DNA of 64,000 bases from Enterobacter cancerogenus. GTDB taxonomy: Bacteria > Pseudomonadota > Gammaproteobacteria > Enterobacterales > Enterobacteriaceae. Shown one piece after another: positions 8,416 through 17,049 of this stretch; within the stretch, counting starts at the first letter, position 1, and every line of letters starts with the position of its first letter. The position numbers and the translations under genes were made by a program. The DNA is taken from assembly GCA_000773965.1 (NCBI GenBank), contig JRUP01000008.1, positions 248,001 to 312,000 of the forward strand, written 5' to 3'. The notes beneath the pieces are model-generated. The model made no database searches. It had not been told where the DNA came from and saw only the letters and a list, made by a program, of their open reading frames with translations.

Positions 8416-9831
8416 TTATTGCTCCCCACGTTTATGGGTATTGGCCGCAGACAGCGGACGAGCCGGTGTGTGCTGCTCGCCCGGGCCACCGTGCGCCACT
8501 TCTCTACCTTCGCCGGTCACTGGACCTTGTTTAATCAGGCGCATCATGTAGTGATAGCCGACACCAAACACCGAGCAGTAGACCACGATGAACGCCATCA
8601 GGCTGATGCTCATATGCAGATTGCCATGGGCGGAGACCGCATCAATGGTGCGCTGCACGCCATATACTACCCACGGCTGGCGACCCATTTCGGTGGTGAT
8701 CCATCCCGCCAGAATGGCGATCAGTCCCGATGGCCCCATCAGCAAGCAGAACCACAAAAACGGCCGCGACTGATACAGGCGCTTTTTCACCCGCAGCCAC
8801 AGGCTGATCACTCCCATACCGATCATCAACAAACCGAGCGCTACCATCACGCGGAACGACCAGAAAATCACGGTAGAGTTTGGGCGATCCTCTTTCGGGA
8901 AGGTTTTCAGTGCCGGGATCTGCTTCTCGAGGCTGTGCGTCAGAATCAGGCTACCGAGATAGGGAATCTCCAGCGCATATTTGGTGCGCTCCTGCTCCAT
9001 ATCCGGCACACCGAACAGAATCAGTGGCGTGGCTTCACCCGGCTTGTTTTCCCAGTGCCCTTCTATCGCCGCGATTTTGGCTGGCTGATATTCCAGCGTG
9101 TTCAGGCCATGCGCATCGCCGAGAAACGCCTGAATCGGTGAGACGATCAGTGCCATCCACAGCGCCATCGAAAACATCTTGCGCACGGCTGGGTTGTCAT
9201 TGCCGCGCAGCAGATGCCAGGCCGCAGAAGCGCCGACAAAGAAGGCACTGGCGAGGAAAGCCGCGGTGGACATGTGCAGCAATCGGAACGGGAATGACGG
9301 GTTAAAGATGATCTTGAGCCAGTCCTGCGGCACCACAACGCCGTTTTCGATGATGTAACCCTGTGGGGTATGCATCCAGCTGTTGCTGGCCAGAATCCAG
9401 AAGGTCGAGAAGATGGTGCCTAACGCCACCATGCAGGTGGCGAAGAAGTGCAGACCAGGACCGACGCGATTCCAGCCAAACAGCATCACACCGAGGAAAC
9501 CTGCTTCCAGGAAAAAGGCGGTTAACACTTCATAGGTGAGCAGTGGCCCAGTGATACTGCCGGCAAACTGCGAGAAACCACTCCAGTTGGTGCCGAACTG
9601 GTAAGCCATCACCAGCCCGGAGACCACGCCCATACCGAAGTTAACGGCAAAGGCTTTGGACCAAAAATGATAGAGATCGCGATAGGTCTCGTTGCGGGTT
9701 TTCAGCCACATCCCTTCGAGCACCGCCAGGAAACTGGCGAGGCCGATGGTGATGGCTGGAAAAATAATATGGAAGGAGACAGTAAAGGCGAACTGTATCC
9801 TTGCCAGGTGAAAGGCATCTAATCCAAACAT
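8416..9831 (-). CDS. cioA: Cytochrome bd ubiquinol oxidase subunit I, CioA/CydA type
   Basis: A 471-residue inner-membrane subunit that binds the haems and oxidises quinol while reducing oxygen to water. Visible ligands and conserved acids are His21 (b595 side), Glu101 and Glu109 ([12 protein letters not shown]), His186 (RLLHMSTAA) and Met382 (TTEMGRQPW). Lys252 and Glu257 lie in the quinol loop ([20 protein letters not shown]). The loop after this is short, as in the cyanide-insensitive CioA group, in contrast to the long Q-loop of E. coli CydA. A GAGG ribosome site precedes the ATG by six bases. Such oxidases support respiration at low oxygen, with cyanide or during oxidative stress. Confidence 0.96.
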   Translation of the reverse strand: MFGLDAFHLARIQFAFTVSFHIIFPAITIGLASFLAVLEGMWLKTRNETYRDLYHFWSKAFAVNFGMGVVSGLVMAYQFGTNWSGFSQFAGSITGPLLTYEVLTAFFLEAGFLGVMLFGWNRVGPGLHFFATCMVALGTIFSTFWILASNSWMHTPQGYIIENGVVVPQDWLKIIFNPSFPFRLLHMSTAAFLASAFFVGASAAWHLLRGNDNPAVRKMFSMALWMALIVSPIQAFLGDAHGLNTLEYQPAKIAAIEGHWENKPGEATPLILFGVPDMEQERTKYALEIPYLGSLILTHSLEKQIPALKTFPKEDRPNSTVIFWSFRVMVALGLLMIGMGVISLWLRVKKRLYQSRPFLWFCLLMGPSGLIAILAGWITTEMGRQPWVVYGVQRTIDAVSAHGNLHMSISLMAFIVVYCSVFGVGYHYMMRLIKQGPVTGEGREVAHGGPGEQHTPARPLSAANTHKRGEQ

Positions 9832-10399
9832 TGCTTACCTCATTGCCACAAAGTGCACTGGAATTTTTACTTATAATGAACAACAGCGTGCGGGGAGTTA
9901 TTTCGTCTTATCGAATGAAAGGTCGCACTAATGTAAAGGGAAGACGCCAGAACGAAAATAAACAGAGGAAGTCTGTAAAACTATAACAGTGTTTTTTGAT
10001 GGCGATCATTGTCTCAACCAGAGACTAATTGATTGATATGATAGCCCCAAGGTTAACAATCATCATTTATTGTGACGATATTGTTATTAATCCATGAGTC
10101 AGAACTTCAGCGTTAGCAAGTAAGCAATTCATTTGATTATTATTAAATGCAGACAACAGAAAGGTTAATTAACTTTCTCGCTAAATGGCGTGTCAATAAT
10201 TCCAGACAATATGGTGTTATCCCGATTGTTAATTAAAATGGCCTGTTTTTAATACCAAACGATATATTTTTCCAGACCTGCACTCAGCGCATCGCACTCT
10301 CTTCACTCTTAACGCTTTGCGGCATAGCGTTTGCAAGCATTAACCCGCTGTGCTTTTTTAGAGCAGCAAAGCCATCGGTTAATCAGCGAAGGAGAGGTT
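9832..10399. other. Divergent promoter region of cioA and yghX
   Basis: This 568-base AT-rich stretch lies between divergent genes and must hold both promoters. I see a 10-base palindrome GTTAATTAAC at 10164-10173 and several T/A-rich blocks, but no convincing -35/-10 pair and no FNR or ArcA site I would defend. No open frame here has a ribosome site. Confidence 0.5.
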
Positions 10400-11290
10400 A
10401 TGACCCGTCTTACCGCACAGGATTTTCCCCAGGAACTGCTTGAGTTATATGACTATTACGCGCACGGCAGGATCAGTAAACGTGAGTTCATCACCCTGGC
10501 CGCCAAATTCACCATCGCCGGCATGACCGGTGCCACCCTGCTTACCGCCATGAGCCCCAACTATGCACTGGCGCAGCAGGTTGAATTTACCGACCCTGAG
10601 ATAAAACCCGAATACATCCATTACCCTTCCCCGCAGGGACATGGCGAGGTGCGCGGCTATCTGGTGCGTCCAGCCAAGGCAACCGGCAAAGTGGGCGCGG
10701 TGGTGGTGGTGCATGAGAATCGCGGACTGAATCCGTACATTGAAGATGTCGCACGTCGCGTGGCCAAAGCCGGATATATCGCGCTGGCACCGGATGGCCT
10801 GAGCTCAATGGGCGGTTATCCGGGTAATGATGAAGAGGGTCGTGCAATGCAGGCCAAAGTCGATCCCACTAAGTTGATGAACGACTTTTTTGCTGCCGTC
10901 GATTTCCTGATGCACCACGAGGAAGGCACTGGCAAGGTGGGGATCACTGGCTTCTGTTACGGCGGCGGTGTGGCGAATGCTGCTGCAGTGGCCTTCCCGG
11001 AACTGGCTTGTGCGGTGCCATTTTATGGTCGCCAGCCCAAAGCGGAAGACGTGCCGCGCATCAACGCCCCGCTGCTGCTGCACTATGCCGCGTTAGACAA
11101 AGGCATCAACGAAGGCTGGCCAGCGTATGAAGAGGCGCTGAAAGCTAACCATAAAACCTATGAAGCCTATATCTATCCCGGCGTAAATCATGGCTTCCAC
11201 AACGACTCGACCCCGCGTTATGACAAAGCGGCAGCAGAGTTAGCGTGGAGCCGGACATTGGGGTGGTTTGAGAAATATTTGCACGGCTAA
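10400..11290 (+). CDS. yghX: Dienelactone hydrolase family protein, YghX-like
   Basis: A 296-residue alpha/beta hydrolase very similar to YghX. Shared blocks include [47 protein letters not shown], the nucleophile elbow [10 protein letters not shown] (Cys), an Asp in [13 protein letters not shown] and the His of [11 protein letters not shown]: a Cys-Asp-His triad of the dienelactone hydrolase type. The ATG at 10400 is chosen because GGAGAGG stands directly before it; a longer frame upstream lacks a ribosome site. The N-terminus has SKREF followed by a hydrophobic segment ending ALAQQ, like a Tat signal with Lys-Arg in place of Arg-Arg. The natural substrate is unknown. Confidence 0.93.
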   Translation: MTRLTAQDFPQELLELYDYYAHGRISKREFITLAAKFTIAGMTGATLLTAMSPNYALAQQVEFTDPEIKPEYIHYPSPQGHGEVRGYLVRPAKATGKVGAVVVVHENRGLNPYIEDVARRVAKAGYIALAPDGLSSMGGYPGNDEEGRAMQAKVDPTKLMNDFFAAVDFLMHHEEGTGKVGITGFCYGGGVANAAAVAFPELACAVPFYGRQPKAEDVPRINAPLLLHYAALDKGINEGWPAYEEALKANHKTYEAYIYPGVNHGFHNDSTPRYDKAAAELAWSRTLGWFEKYLHG

Positions 11291-11324
11291 TAACGTCAGT
11301 ACCCAACAGCGAGACGCGCAGCGA

Positions 11325-11350
11325 GGACGGCCTTCAGGCCGCCCTTCTTC
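11325..11350 (+). terminator. Possible terminator after yghX
   Basis: GGACGGCC (11325-11332) and GGCCGCCC (11337-11344) pair with one mismatch around a TTCA loop, followed by a pyrimidine-rich tail TTCTTC. It lies between two convergent genes. Confidence 0.5.
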
Positions 11351-11356
11351 TCCCCT

Positions 11357-12487
11357 CTACAGCGCGAAATGCCGTAATGCATCGCGGTTAATCTCAATGC
11401 CTAATCCCGGCCCATTAGGGATTTGCACCCCCCCTTTTTGCTGCACAATGGGCTCAGCAATGATGGCCTGTCGAATCGGATGCTCGGTTTGATCGAATTC
11501 AAGCAGCGGCTGAACCGGCTGTAATGACGTGGGCGTATGCGTGGGCACTGTCGCCATCCATTGCAACGAAGCTGCAATACCAATGCCGCTGCCCCAGACA
11601 TGCGGATTGACGCGCACACCAAAAGCCTGCGCCATGTCAGCAATCTTCTTGCACTCTGATAAACCACCGGCCGCACAAATATCGGGTTGGATAATATCCA
11701 TCGCCTGCTGTGTCAGCACTTCGCGGAAACCATAGCGGGTGAATTCGCACTCGCCACCGGCTACCGGGATATCAATCGCGGCTTTCACTGCACGGTAGCC
11801 GGCTAAATCTTCCGGCGGCACTGGCTCTTCAAACCAGCCAATATCCAGCTCTTCCACTTCCCGGCCAAGCCGAATGGCGGCTATCGCGTCATAGGCATGA
11901 TTTGCATCGATCATTAGCGCAGCGTCTTCGCCAATGGTGTCGCGAATGGCCCGCGTCACGGCCGCATCCTCACTCACGCCAAATCCCACTTTGAGCTTCA
12001 TTGCCTGGAATCCCTGCTCTATGTAACCCGCCGCTTCTTCGCACAAATAGTGCAGCGGATCCCCACTGTCACGCCGATACAATCCGGTGGCGTAAGCCTG
12101 CACTTCGGTTCGCGTGGCGCCACCCAGCAGTTGATAAGTCGGGACGCCAAAATATTTACCGCGCAGATCCCACAGCGCGATATCAATGCCGCTTAATCCC
12201 TGAATCACCGCGCCTTTTTGGCCGTGGTCGCGCAGTCTGGCGTAAAGTTCCTGCCAGAGAAACTCGCTGCGCAATGCATCTTCGCCAATCAACATCTGCC
12301 CGAGTTCCTCCACCACCGCTTTGGTGATGCGCGCCGGACCGTAGCACTCTCCCCAGCCAACCAGCCCCTGATCGGTAACGATCTCCACCAGCATCGCGGT
12401 GCGGGTATCATAACGGGCACGTGAATAGGCGAACGGTTGGCTAAGTTTGGCACTCAGCAGATGCGTGTTAACGGCGGTGATTTTCAT
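11357..12487 (-). CDS. Enolase-superfamily (mandelate racemase/muconate lactonizing group) sugar-acid dehydratase
   Basis: A 376-residue enolase-superfamily enzyme, which abstracts a proton alpha to a carboxylate. The catalytic pattern is complete: the KxK pair in AMKLKVGFG, metal ligands Asp in MIDANHAYD, Glu in WFEEPVPPED and Glu in AGGECEFTRYG, and His in RVNPHVWGSG. Its overlap of four bases (ATGA) with the phosphodiesterase gene shows translational coupling. In an operon with a glucarate/galactarate-type transporter, dehydration of an aldonic or aldaric acid is likely. The exact substrate cannot be read from sequence, and I would not call it a known dehydratase. Confidence 0.88.
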   Translation of the reverse strand: MKITAVNTHLLSAKLSQPFAYSRARYDTRTAMLVEIVTDQGLVGWGECYGPARITKAVVEELGQMLIGEDALRSEFLWQELYARLRDHGQKGAVIQGLSGIDIALWDLRGKYFGVPTYQLLGGATRTEVQAYATGLYRRDSGDPLHYLCEEAAGYIEQGFQAMKLKVGFGVSEDAAVTRAIRDTIGEDAALMIDANHAYDAIAAIRLGREVEELDIGWFEEPVPPEDLAGYRAVKAAIDIPVAGGECEFTRYGFREVLTQQAMDIIQPDICAAGGLSECKKIADMAQAFGVRVNPHVWGSGIGIAASLQWMATVPTHTPTSLQPVQPLLEFDQTEHPIRQAIIAEPIVQQKGGVQIPNGPGLGIEINRDALRHFAL

Positions 12488-14259
12488 GATTGTGGCTCCT
12501 GCGGGGTGTCAAAAATTTCACTCATGATGCGTCCATCGAGATCGCGTGTGTTAAGGCCAAGCCAGTGCGCCAGCGTCGCCGCCGGATCGGTCATGCGGTA
12601 AGGCCCTCGCAACTGTCGCGGATGGTAGTAACCTTGTCGAATGCCTTTGCCCCATGCCAGCATCACGCCATAGTTGGAGCCAAGCGCGGTTTCTGCGGTG
12701 GGTTTCTGCGGGCCATGATTTGCGCCAGGCTCCTCCACAGCACAAATATCTTCACCCGTCTGGCTAACGCCCCAGACGAAACCGGTGTTGTAGGCAAAGA
12801 CAATGTCGCCTGCGCAGTCGCCCCAGAATCCCAGAGCCACTGCATCGTCACGTCGCAGCGCGATACTCACCGCGTTACGCACGCCATCGCCCTCCTGCAC
12901 CTGCCAGCCGCTCAGTGCCTGCAGGGTTCGAGCGCAGAGATCGTCAACCTGCTGTGGCGCGACGACATCATGATTCACAAAGATTTCCAGGCCGCCACGC
13001 TCTGCTTTGAGATAGAGCGGCGAACGGGCCATATCCGGCAAGCCTTGCGCGTCCAGCACGGCCAGCGCCTGCTTTTGCAGATAACGATAGATGTCGCACA
13101 TATAGCTGTTGGGCACAGCGCCGTGATCGGAGGCGAGCAACACCAGCGTTTCTTCGTCCGTTTCATCCAGTAAGCGGCCAATACTGCTATCAAGAATTTG
13201 ATAACTGCGCCGCATCACCGCGTCGTATTGCTCTGCCTGCTGTGCATCAAAGAACGGGGAGTCCGGATCGGTCTGCCCAAGGCAGTTGTGGTGCGATTCG
13301 TCCACCAGTCGGTGCACCGTGGCCCACAATGCAAACCCCTGGCGTTGCGTTAATTCCAGTGCGCTATCCACCAGCCACTGTGACTGCTCATCGCCCTCCT
13401 GCCAGGTTGCCGCCAGATAAGGGGTATGTGGCGCCGCTTTTGCCACCCATTTGCTGAAGAAAGGTGTTTGCTGCTGTAAATAACGCGTATCACTGCTTAG
13501 GGCATCGGTACGCGTTACCTGGCTTTGCAAAATTTCGATATTGCCCTGCGTGTCGCATTCACCGCAGTAAAAACGCACGCTGCCAGGAATGTCATAAGCG
13601 GCAAGCGACAGCCAGGGAGACCACTCTCCGATCGGCAGGACAACCCGCTGTTCACCGAGCAGCAGGGAGGGCTGTCCCTGCTCAACCTGCAGCGTTAACG
13701 CCAGCTCATCACCCTGCCCGCCGCGTAACCACAGGATATAACCCTCTTCGCTCACCTCAAGCGCCTGCCACGCGCCTTTATTGTGATACGCCAGCGCACT
13801 TTTCGGTGGCCAGCCCAGCGTTTGTTGCTTTGCACCGCCCTGACCTAAACGCTCGGTGAGACGCGTGGTGTGCCCCATCGGACGGAATATCTCGCCCGGC
13901 CACGCCTGCGCACGTCCCCAATAGGGCGCAAAGCTGAAGTGGTCGCCATCGGCTTTGACGCTTTCCGGAAAATGCACCAGTGCCGCACGCTGTCCAGCCT
14001 CTTGCAGGGTTGCCAGCAAGTTGTGGCTTTGCTGATTGTCGGGCGGCAATCCCTGGCCAATCCAGCTGGTGCCGGGACTCTGCCCGGTCAGAAAGGTCAC
14101 CCAGTTCACATCGCCCCATGCCGAGATAAAGGGCAGCAACTCCGCTGCAGAACCCTGCTGTAACATACGGGCAATGTGGGGCAGCGCGCCCTGTGCCACA
14201 TAGCGTTGCAGCAGCGGCATCGTCAGGCCGTCAACGCCAAAAATAATCGCCTTGCGCAT
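12484..14259 (-). CDS. Type I phosphodiesterase / alkaline phosphatase superfamily protein
   Basis: A 591-residue metal-dependent hydrolase of the alkaline-phosphatase superfamily, nearest to type I phosphodiesterases/nucleotide pyrophosphatases. The metal and nucleophile pattern is intact: Asp10 in IIFGVDGLT, Thr55 in DVNWVTFLTG, an Asp/His segment LVDESHHN, the Asp-His pair in LLASDHGAVPN, and the late His of GANHGPQKPT. No signal peptide is visible, so it is probably cytoplasmic. The ATG at 14259 has AGGAG five bases upstream and is preferred over a TTG five codons earlier. Coupling to a dehydratase and a sugar-acid transporter is unusual; a phosphorylated or phosphodiester-linked sugar acid is a possible substrate. 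Confidence 0.8.
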   Translation of the reverse strand: MRKAIIFGVDGLTMPLLQRYVAQGALPHIARMLQQGSAAELLPFISAWGDVNWVTFLTGQSPGTSWIGQGLPPDNQQSHNLLATLQEAGQRAALVHFPESVKADGDHFSFAPYWGRAQAWPGEIFRPMGHTTRLTERLGQGGAKQQTLGWPPKSALAYHNKGAWQALEVSEEGYILWLRGGQGDELALTLQVEQGQPSLLLGEQRVVLPIGEWSPWLSLAAYDIPGSVRFYCGECDTQGNIEILQSQVTRTDALSSDTRYLQQQTPFFSKWVAKAAPHTPYLAATWQEGDEQSQWLVDSALELTQRQGFALWATVHRLVDESHHNCLGQTDPDSPFFDAQQAEQYDAVMRRSYQILDSSIGRLLDETDEETLVLLASDHGAVPNSYMCDIYRYLQKQALAVLDAQGLPDMARSPLYLKAERGGLEIFVNHDVVAPQQVDDLCARTLQALSGWQVQEGDGVRNAVSIALRRDDAVALGFWGDCAGDIVFAYNTGFVWGVSQTGEDICAVEEPGANHGPQKPTAETALGSNYGVMLAWGKGIRQGYYHPRQLRGPYRMTDPAATLAHWLGLNTRDLDGRIMSEIFDTPQEPQS

Positions 14260-14270
14260 CGTAACTCCTG

Positions 14271-14966
14271 TCAAAGAGAGGGCGTGAGTCGCACGCCGGG
14301 AGAGGGATAACCGGGCTGCTGCATCAGCCCTTCCAGAATACTTTGCAGGCTACTGCGGATGTGTAGTCGCATCGCCTGTTCGGCCGCATCGGCATCGCGC
14401 GACTGCATGGCCGCTAAAATCTGACAATGCTCGAGCCAGGATTGCCATTTACGGCCTGGCAGATTCATCGCGATAACGTGAAAAAGCTGAAGACGATCCA
14501 GATAAAGCGTCATGATGCTGCTGATATAAGGATTGTCGGCGTGCGCAAAGATCAGCGTATGGATCTCATCACCGGCATCGGTGGCATTCAGTTCATCGTC
14601 ACGCAGACCTTGCTCCAGCGCGGCCAGCTTATCCGCCATCACCGCCAACTCATGATCAGGCGTTCGCTGCGTCGCCTGCCGCGTGGCAATCCCTTCCAGT
14701 GCCTCACGAATGACAAACAGCTGTTGAATATCCTGCAATTTGATTTCGCTGACGAACCAGCCTTTGCGTGGCGTCAACTCCACAAAGCGTTCCTGCTGCA
14801 GGCGATACAGCGCTTCACGTATCGGCGTGCGACTCATGCCCAACTGGTCAATCAATCCCATCTCTGTCAATGAGCTACCCGGAGCCAGCGTCAGTGACAA
14901 AATCATCTCTTTGATACGCCGATACGCTATTTCGCTGAGCGAAGGCTTGTAGCCAGGACTCTCCAT
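14271..14966 (-). CDS. GntR-family (FadR/FCD subgroup) transcriptional regulator
   Basis: A 231-residue regulator: N-terminal winged helix (residues about 8-75, with MSRTPIREALYRLQQERFVE) and a C-terminal FCD effector domain with the metal-binding His pattern (DEIHTLIFAHADN, MRLHIRSS). Members with this domain usually sense sugar acids or short carboxylates. The start overlaps the transporter stop by one base (TAATG), so it sits inside the operon it most likely controls. A perfect palindrome at 16402-16411 is a good candidate operator. Confidence 0.92.
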   Translation of the reverse strand: MESPGYKPSLSEIAYRRIKEMILSLTLAPGSSLTEMGLIDQLGMSRTPIREALYRLQQERFVELTPRKGWFVSEIKLQDIQQLFVIREALEGIATRQATQRTPDHELAVMADKLAALEQGLRDDELNATDAGDEIHTLIFAHADNPYISSIMTLYLDRLQLFHVIAMNLPGRKWQSWLEHCQILAAMQSRDADAAEQAMRLHIRSSLQSILEGLMQQPGYPSPGVRLTPSL

Positions 14967-16318
14967 TACGCTTCCTCCCCAACATCGCGCAGTTCAAAAC
15001 GTTTGATCTTGCCGACCATGAACAGATAGAAAAGGATCACTGCCACCGCATGCGCGATCACAAACCACAACACGCCGTTGAAAGATCCGGTGAGTTGCAG
15101 GATGAAGCCGATGATGATCGGCGTGGTGATGCTCGACGCATTGCTAAAGGTGTTAAGCACGCTGCCGGATAAACCTGCGATCTCTTTTGGCGCGGTGTCA
15201 GCGTTGACCGTCCAGCCCATGCCGCCTATGCCTTTGCCGAGGAAAGAGGCCGCCATAATCGCGATAACGGCAGTTTCTGAGTCGGTGTAATTACACAGCA
15301 CCATTACGCAACACAGCAGCATGCCGCAGACAATCGGCAGTTTGCGCGCCAGTGACAGCGACATCCCGCGACGAATCAGCACATCTGACAGGAAGCCGCC
15401 CATAATGCCGCCAAGGAATCCGCATACTGCCGGAATGGCCGCGACAAACCCCGCTTTCATGATGGTCATGTGCTTTTCCTGCACCAGGTAAACCGGAAAC
15501 CAGGTGATGAAGAAGAAGCCAATCGCGTTTAAGCAATATTGCGCAAGGTAGATGCCCAGCATCATGCGGCTGCCGAGCAATTGCTTCAGCCAACTGAGGC
15601 GCGGCTTGTGCTTATCGCCATCCATATTCACCAGCGCCCCACCCTGCTGCATATGATCCAACTCAGCCTGGTTCGTCATCGGATGGGACAAGGGATCGTG
15701 CACCAGTTTGCGGAATAGCGGCAGGAAGGCGATGCCGATCAGACCCAGCACGGTAAACACCGAGTGCCAGCCGTAGGTATGTGCCAGCCAGCCCATCAGC
15801 GGGGCAAAAAATACGGTGGCACCGTATTGCGCGGAGGCAAAGATCGCCGCCGCCGTGCCGCGCTCAGAAGCCGGGAACCAGGCTGCTACCAGGCGACTGT
15901 TCGCCGGAAATGACGGTGATTCCGCCGCACCGACTAAAAATCGCAGACAAAACACCACCACGACCGCCGCCGCGCCAGTGACAAAACCCGCGAGACCCGT
16001 CATCAGGGTGAACAGCGACCAGAAAAAGATGCTCAGGCTGTAGATCAGTTTCGAGCCGTAGCGATCCAGCAGCCAACCACCCGGCAGCTGGAACAGCACA
16101 TAGGCCCAGCCGAATGCCGAAAAGATCACGCCCATGTCTACGGCGTTGAGTCCGAGATCTTTTGCCATCCCCGGCCCCGCCAGCGAGATCGAGGCGCGGT
16201 CGGCATAGTTAATCAGCGTGACAAAAAACAGCACGGCGACCACCAGCCAGCGCACGTTCGTTCTGCGTGCACTGATCGCCTTATCCAGCGTTATAGATTT
16301 AGATTGTCCCTGTGGCAT
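14966..16318 (-). CDS. MFS transporter of the anion:cation symporter family, GudP/GarP-like
   Basis: A 450-residue, 12-helix permease. NYADRASISLAGPGMAKDLG, FGWAYVLFQLPGGWLLDRYG and LRFLVGAAESPSFPANSR are hallmarks of the ACS family that carries glucarate, galactarate, glucuronate or related sugar acids with protons. The ATG at 16318 has GAGG six bases upstream; longer frames run into the promoter. First gene of a four-gene operon (transporter, GntR, phosphodiesterase, dehydratase) with gene junctions of one to eleven bases, so it supplies the substrate for that pathway. Confidence 0.9.
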   Translation of the reverse strand: MPQGQSKSITLDKAISARRTNVRWLVVAVLFFVTLINYADRASISLAGPGMAKDLGLNAVDMGVIFSAFGWAYVLFQLPGGWLLDRYGSKLIYSLSIFFWSLFTLMTGLAGFVTGAAAVVVVFCLRFLVGAAESPSFPANSRLVAAWFPASERGTAAAIFASAQYGATVFFAPLMGWLAHTYGWHSVFTVLGLIGIAFLPLFRKLVHDPLSHPMTNQAELDHMQQGGALVNMDGDKHKPRLSWLKQLLGSRMMLGIYLAQYCLNAIGFFFITWFPVYLVQEKHMTIMKAGFVAAIPAVCGFLGGIMGGFLSDVLIRRGMSLSLARKLPIVCGMLLCCVMVLCNYTDSETAVIAIMAASFLGKGIGGMGWTVNADTAPKEIAGLSGSVLNTFSNASSITTPIIIGFILQLTGSFNGVLWFVIAHAVAVILFYLFMVGKIKRFELRDVGEEA

Positions 16319-16401
16319 GACGTACCTCATGACGACAGCATTAACCTTTTGGCCGTGGTGTTTTTGGCCCCGTAACGCATCAAATTCAAGTTGGATGCGG
16401 A

Positions 16402-16411
16402 TTGTATACAA
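16402..16411. promoter_or_regulatory. Palindromic candidate GntR operator
   Basis: TTGTATACAA is a perfect 10-base palindrome 84 bases upstream of the transporter start. Sites of this shape are typical for FCD-type GntR regulators, and it is the only such site near the operon. Confidence 0.6.
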
Positions 16412-16548
16412 CGTAGATACAGGCTGGAGAGCGCGCCAGCGGGGTTACGGGTAACCGCCGTTTTTTGGTCATAAAGTGTGAGAAGGATCGAGAGATTCAG
16501 GGGGAGATCAGGAAAAAATGTGAAAGTGATCAGGGTAAAAAACGAGTG

Positions 16549-16569
16549 GGTCGGCACTCTGCGCCGACC
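16549..16569 (-). terminator. Hairpin after ytfH
   Basis: GGTCGGC (16549-16555) and GCCGACC (16563-16569) pair around a seven-base loop eight bases beyond the ytfH stop. On the reverse strand a run of six T begins after seven more bases. This is a slightly loose terminator. Confidence 0.55.
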
Positions 16570-16576
16570 TCGCGAT

Positions 16577-16948
16577 TCAGGCGGATTGCGCATCCTTCAC
16601 AATGCGGTGCACATTGCTTTCCAGCCAGTCGGCCAGGCCAATCACGTGCCCTTCAACTTCACGCCCGAGCGGCGTCAGGCGATATTCCACATGCGGTGGC
16701 ACCACTTCATAGGCGATACGCTCGATAAACCCATCTTCTTCCATATAGCGCAGCGTTTGCGCCAGCATGCGTTCACTGACGCCACCAATCTTGCGGCGCA
16801 GCTCGCTAAAACGCAGCGTTTCTTCGCGCAGCGCTAATAATACCAATACGCTCCAGCGGCTGGTGATGCGCTTGAGCACGTCGCGTGAAGGGCAATTGAC
16901 GTTAAGCAGCTCGCCGCGGATAAATTTATTACTCAATTTTTCAGACAT
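16577..16948 (-). CDS. ytfH: HxlR-family transcriptional regulator, YtfH-like
   Basis: A 123-residue winged-helix protein. NCPSRDVLKRITSRWSVLVL, RFSELRRKIGGVSERMLAQT and VVPPHVEYRLTPLG match E. coli YtfH, and as in E. coli the gene is divergent from qorB. The Cys in NCPSR is the conserved position that HxlR/YodB-type proteins use to sense electrophiles or quinones. The 101-base shared promoter holds a nested palindrome that fits as its operator, so it probably represses qorB and itself. Confidence 0.9.
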   Translation of the reverse strand: MSEKLSNKFIRGELLNVNCPSRDVLKRITSRWSVLVLLALREETLRFSELRRKIGGVSERMLAQTLRYMEEDGFIERIAYEVVPPHVEYRLTPLGREVEGHVIGLADWLESNVHRIVKDAQSA

Positions 16949-16964
16949 TTATGCTGCCTCTTCC

Positions 16965-17003
16965 AAACTAACAAATCTGTAAGTACTTACTAAAAGTTAG
17001 TTT
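16965..17003. promoter_or_regulatory. Nested palindromic operator between ytfH and qorB
   Basis: A perfect 12-base palindrome GTAAGTACTTAC (16979-16990) lies inside a second inverted repeat, AAACTAAC (16965-16972) and GTTAGTTT (16996-17003), with nearly the same centre. The layout suits one or two dimers of an HxlR-type repressor in the middle of the divergent promoter. Confidence 0.65.
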
Positions 17004-17049
17004 ATCCCTTAGGCTGATTTCATTCCAGCTCAAACTGAAGGAGAACATC

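Noticed and set aside
8419..9141. 240-codon + strand frame across cioA
   Set aside because: Antisense to a certain gene, with His/Gln/Arg-rich composition typical of shadow frames.
10164..10173. GTTAATTAAC palindrome upstream of yghX
   Set aside because: A 10-base AT-only core in AT-rich DNA is expected by chance and no local regulator is encoded.
16443..16456. GGTTAC-GG-GTAACC hairpin followed by T-run on the + strand
   Set aside because: No + strand gene ends here, so a terminator role is unsupported; possible attenuation is not testable from sequence.
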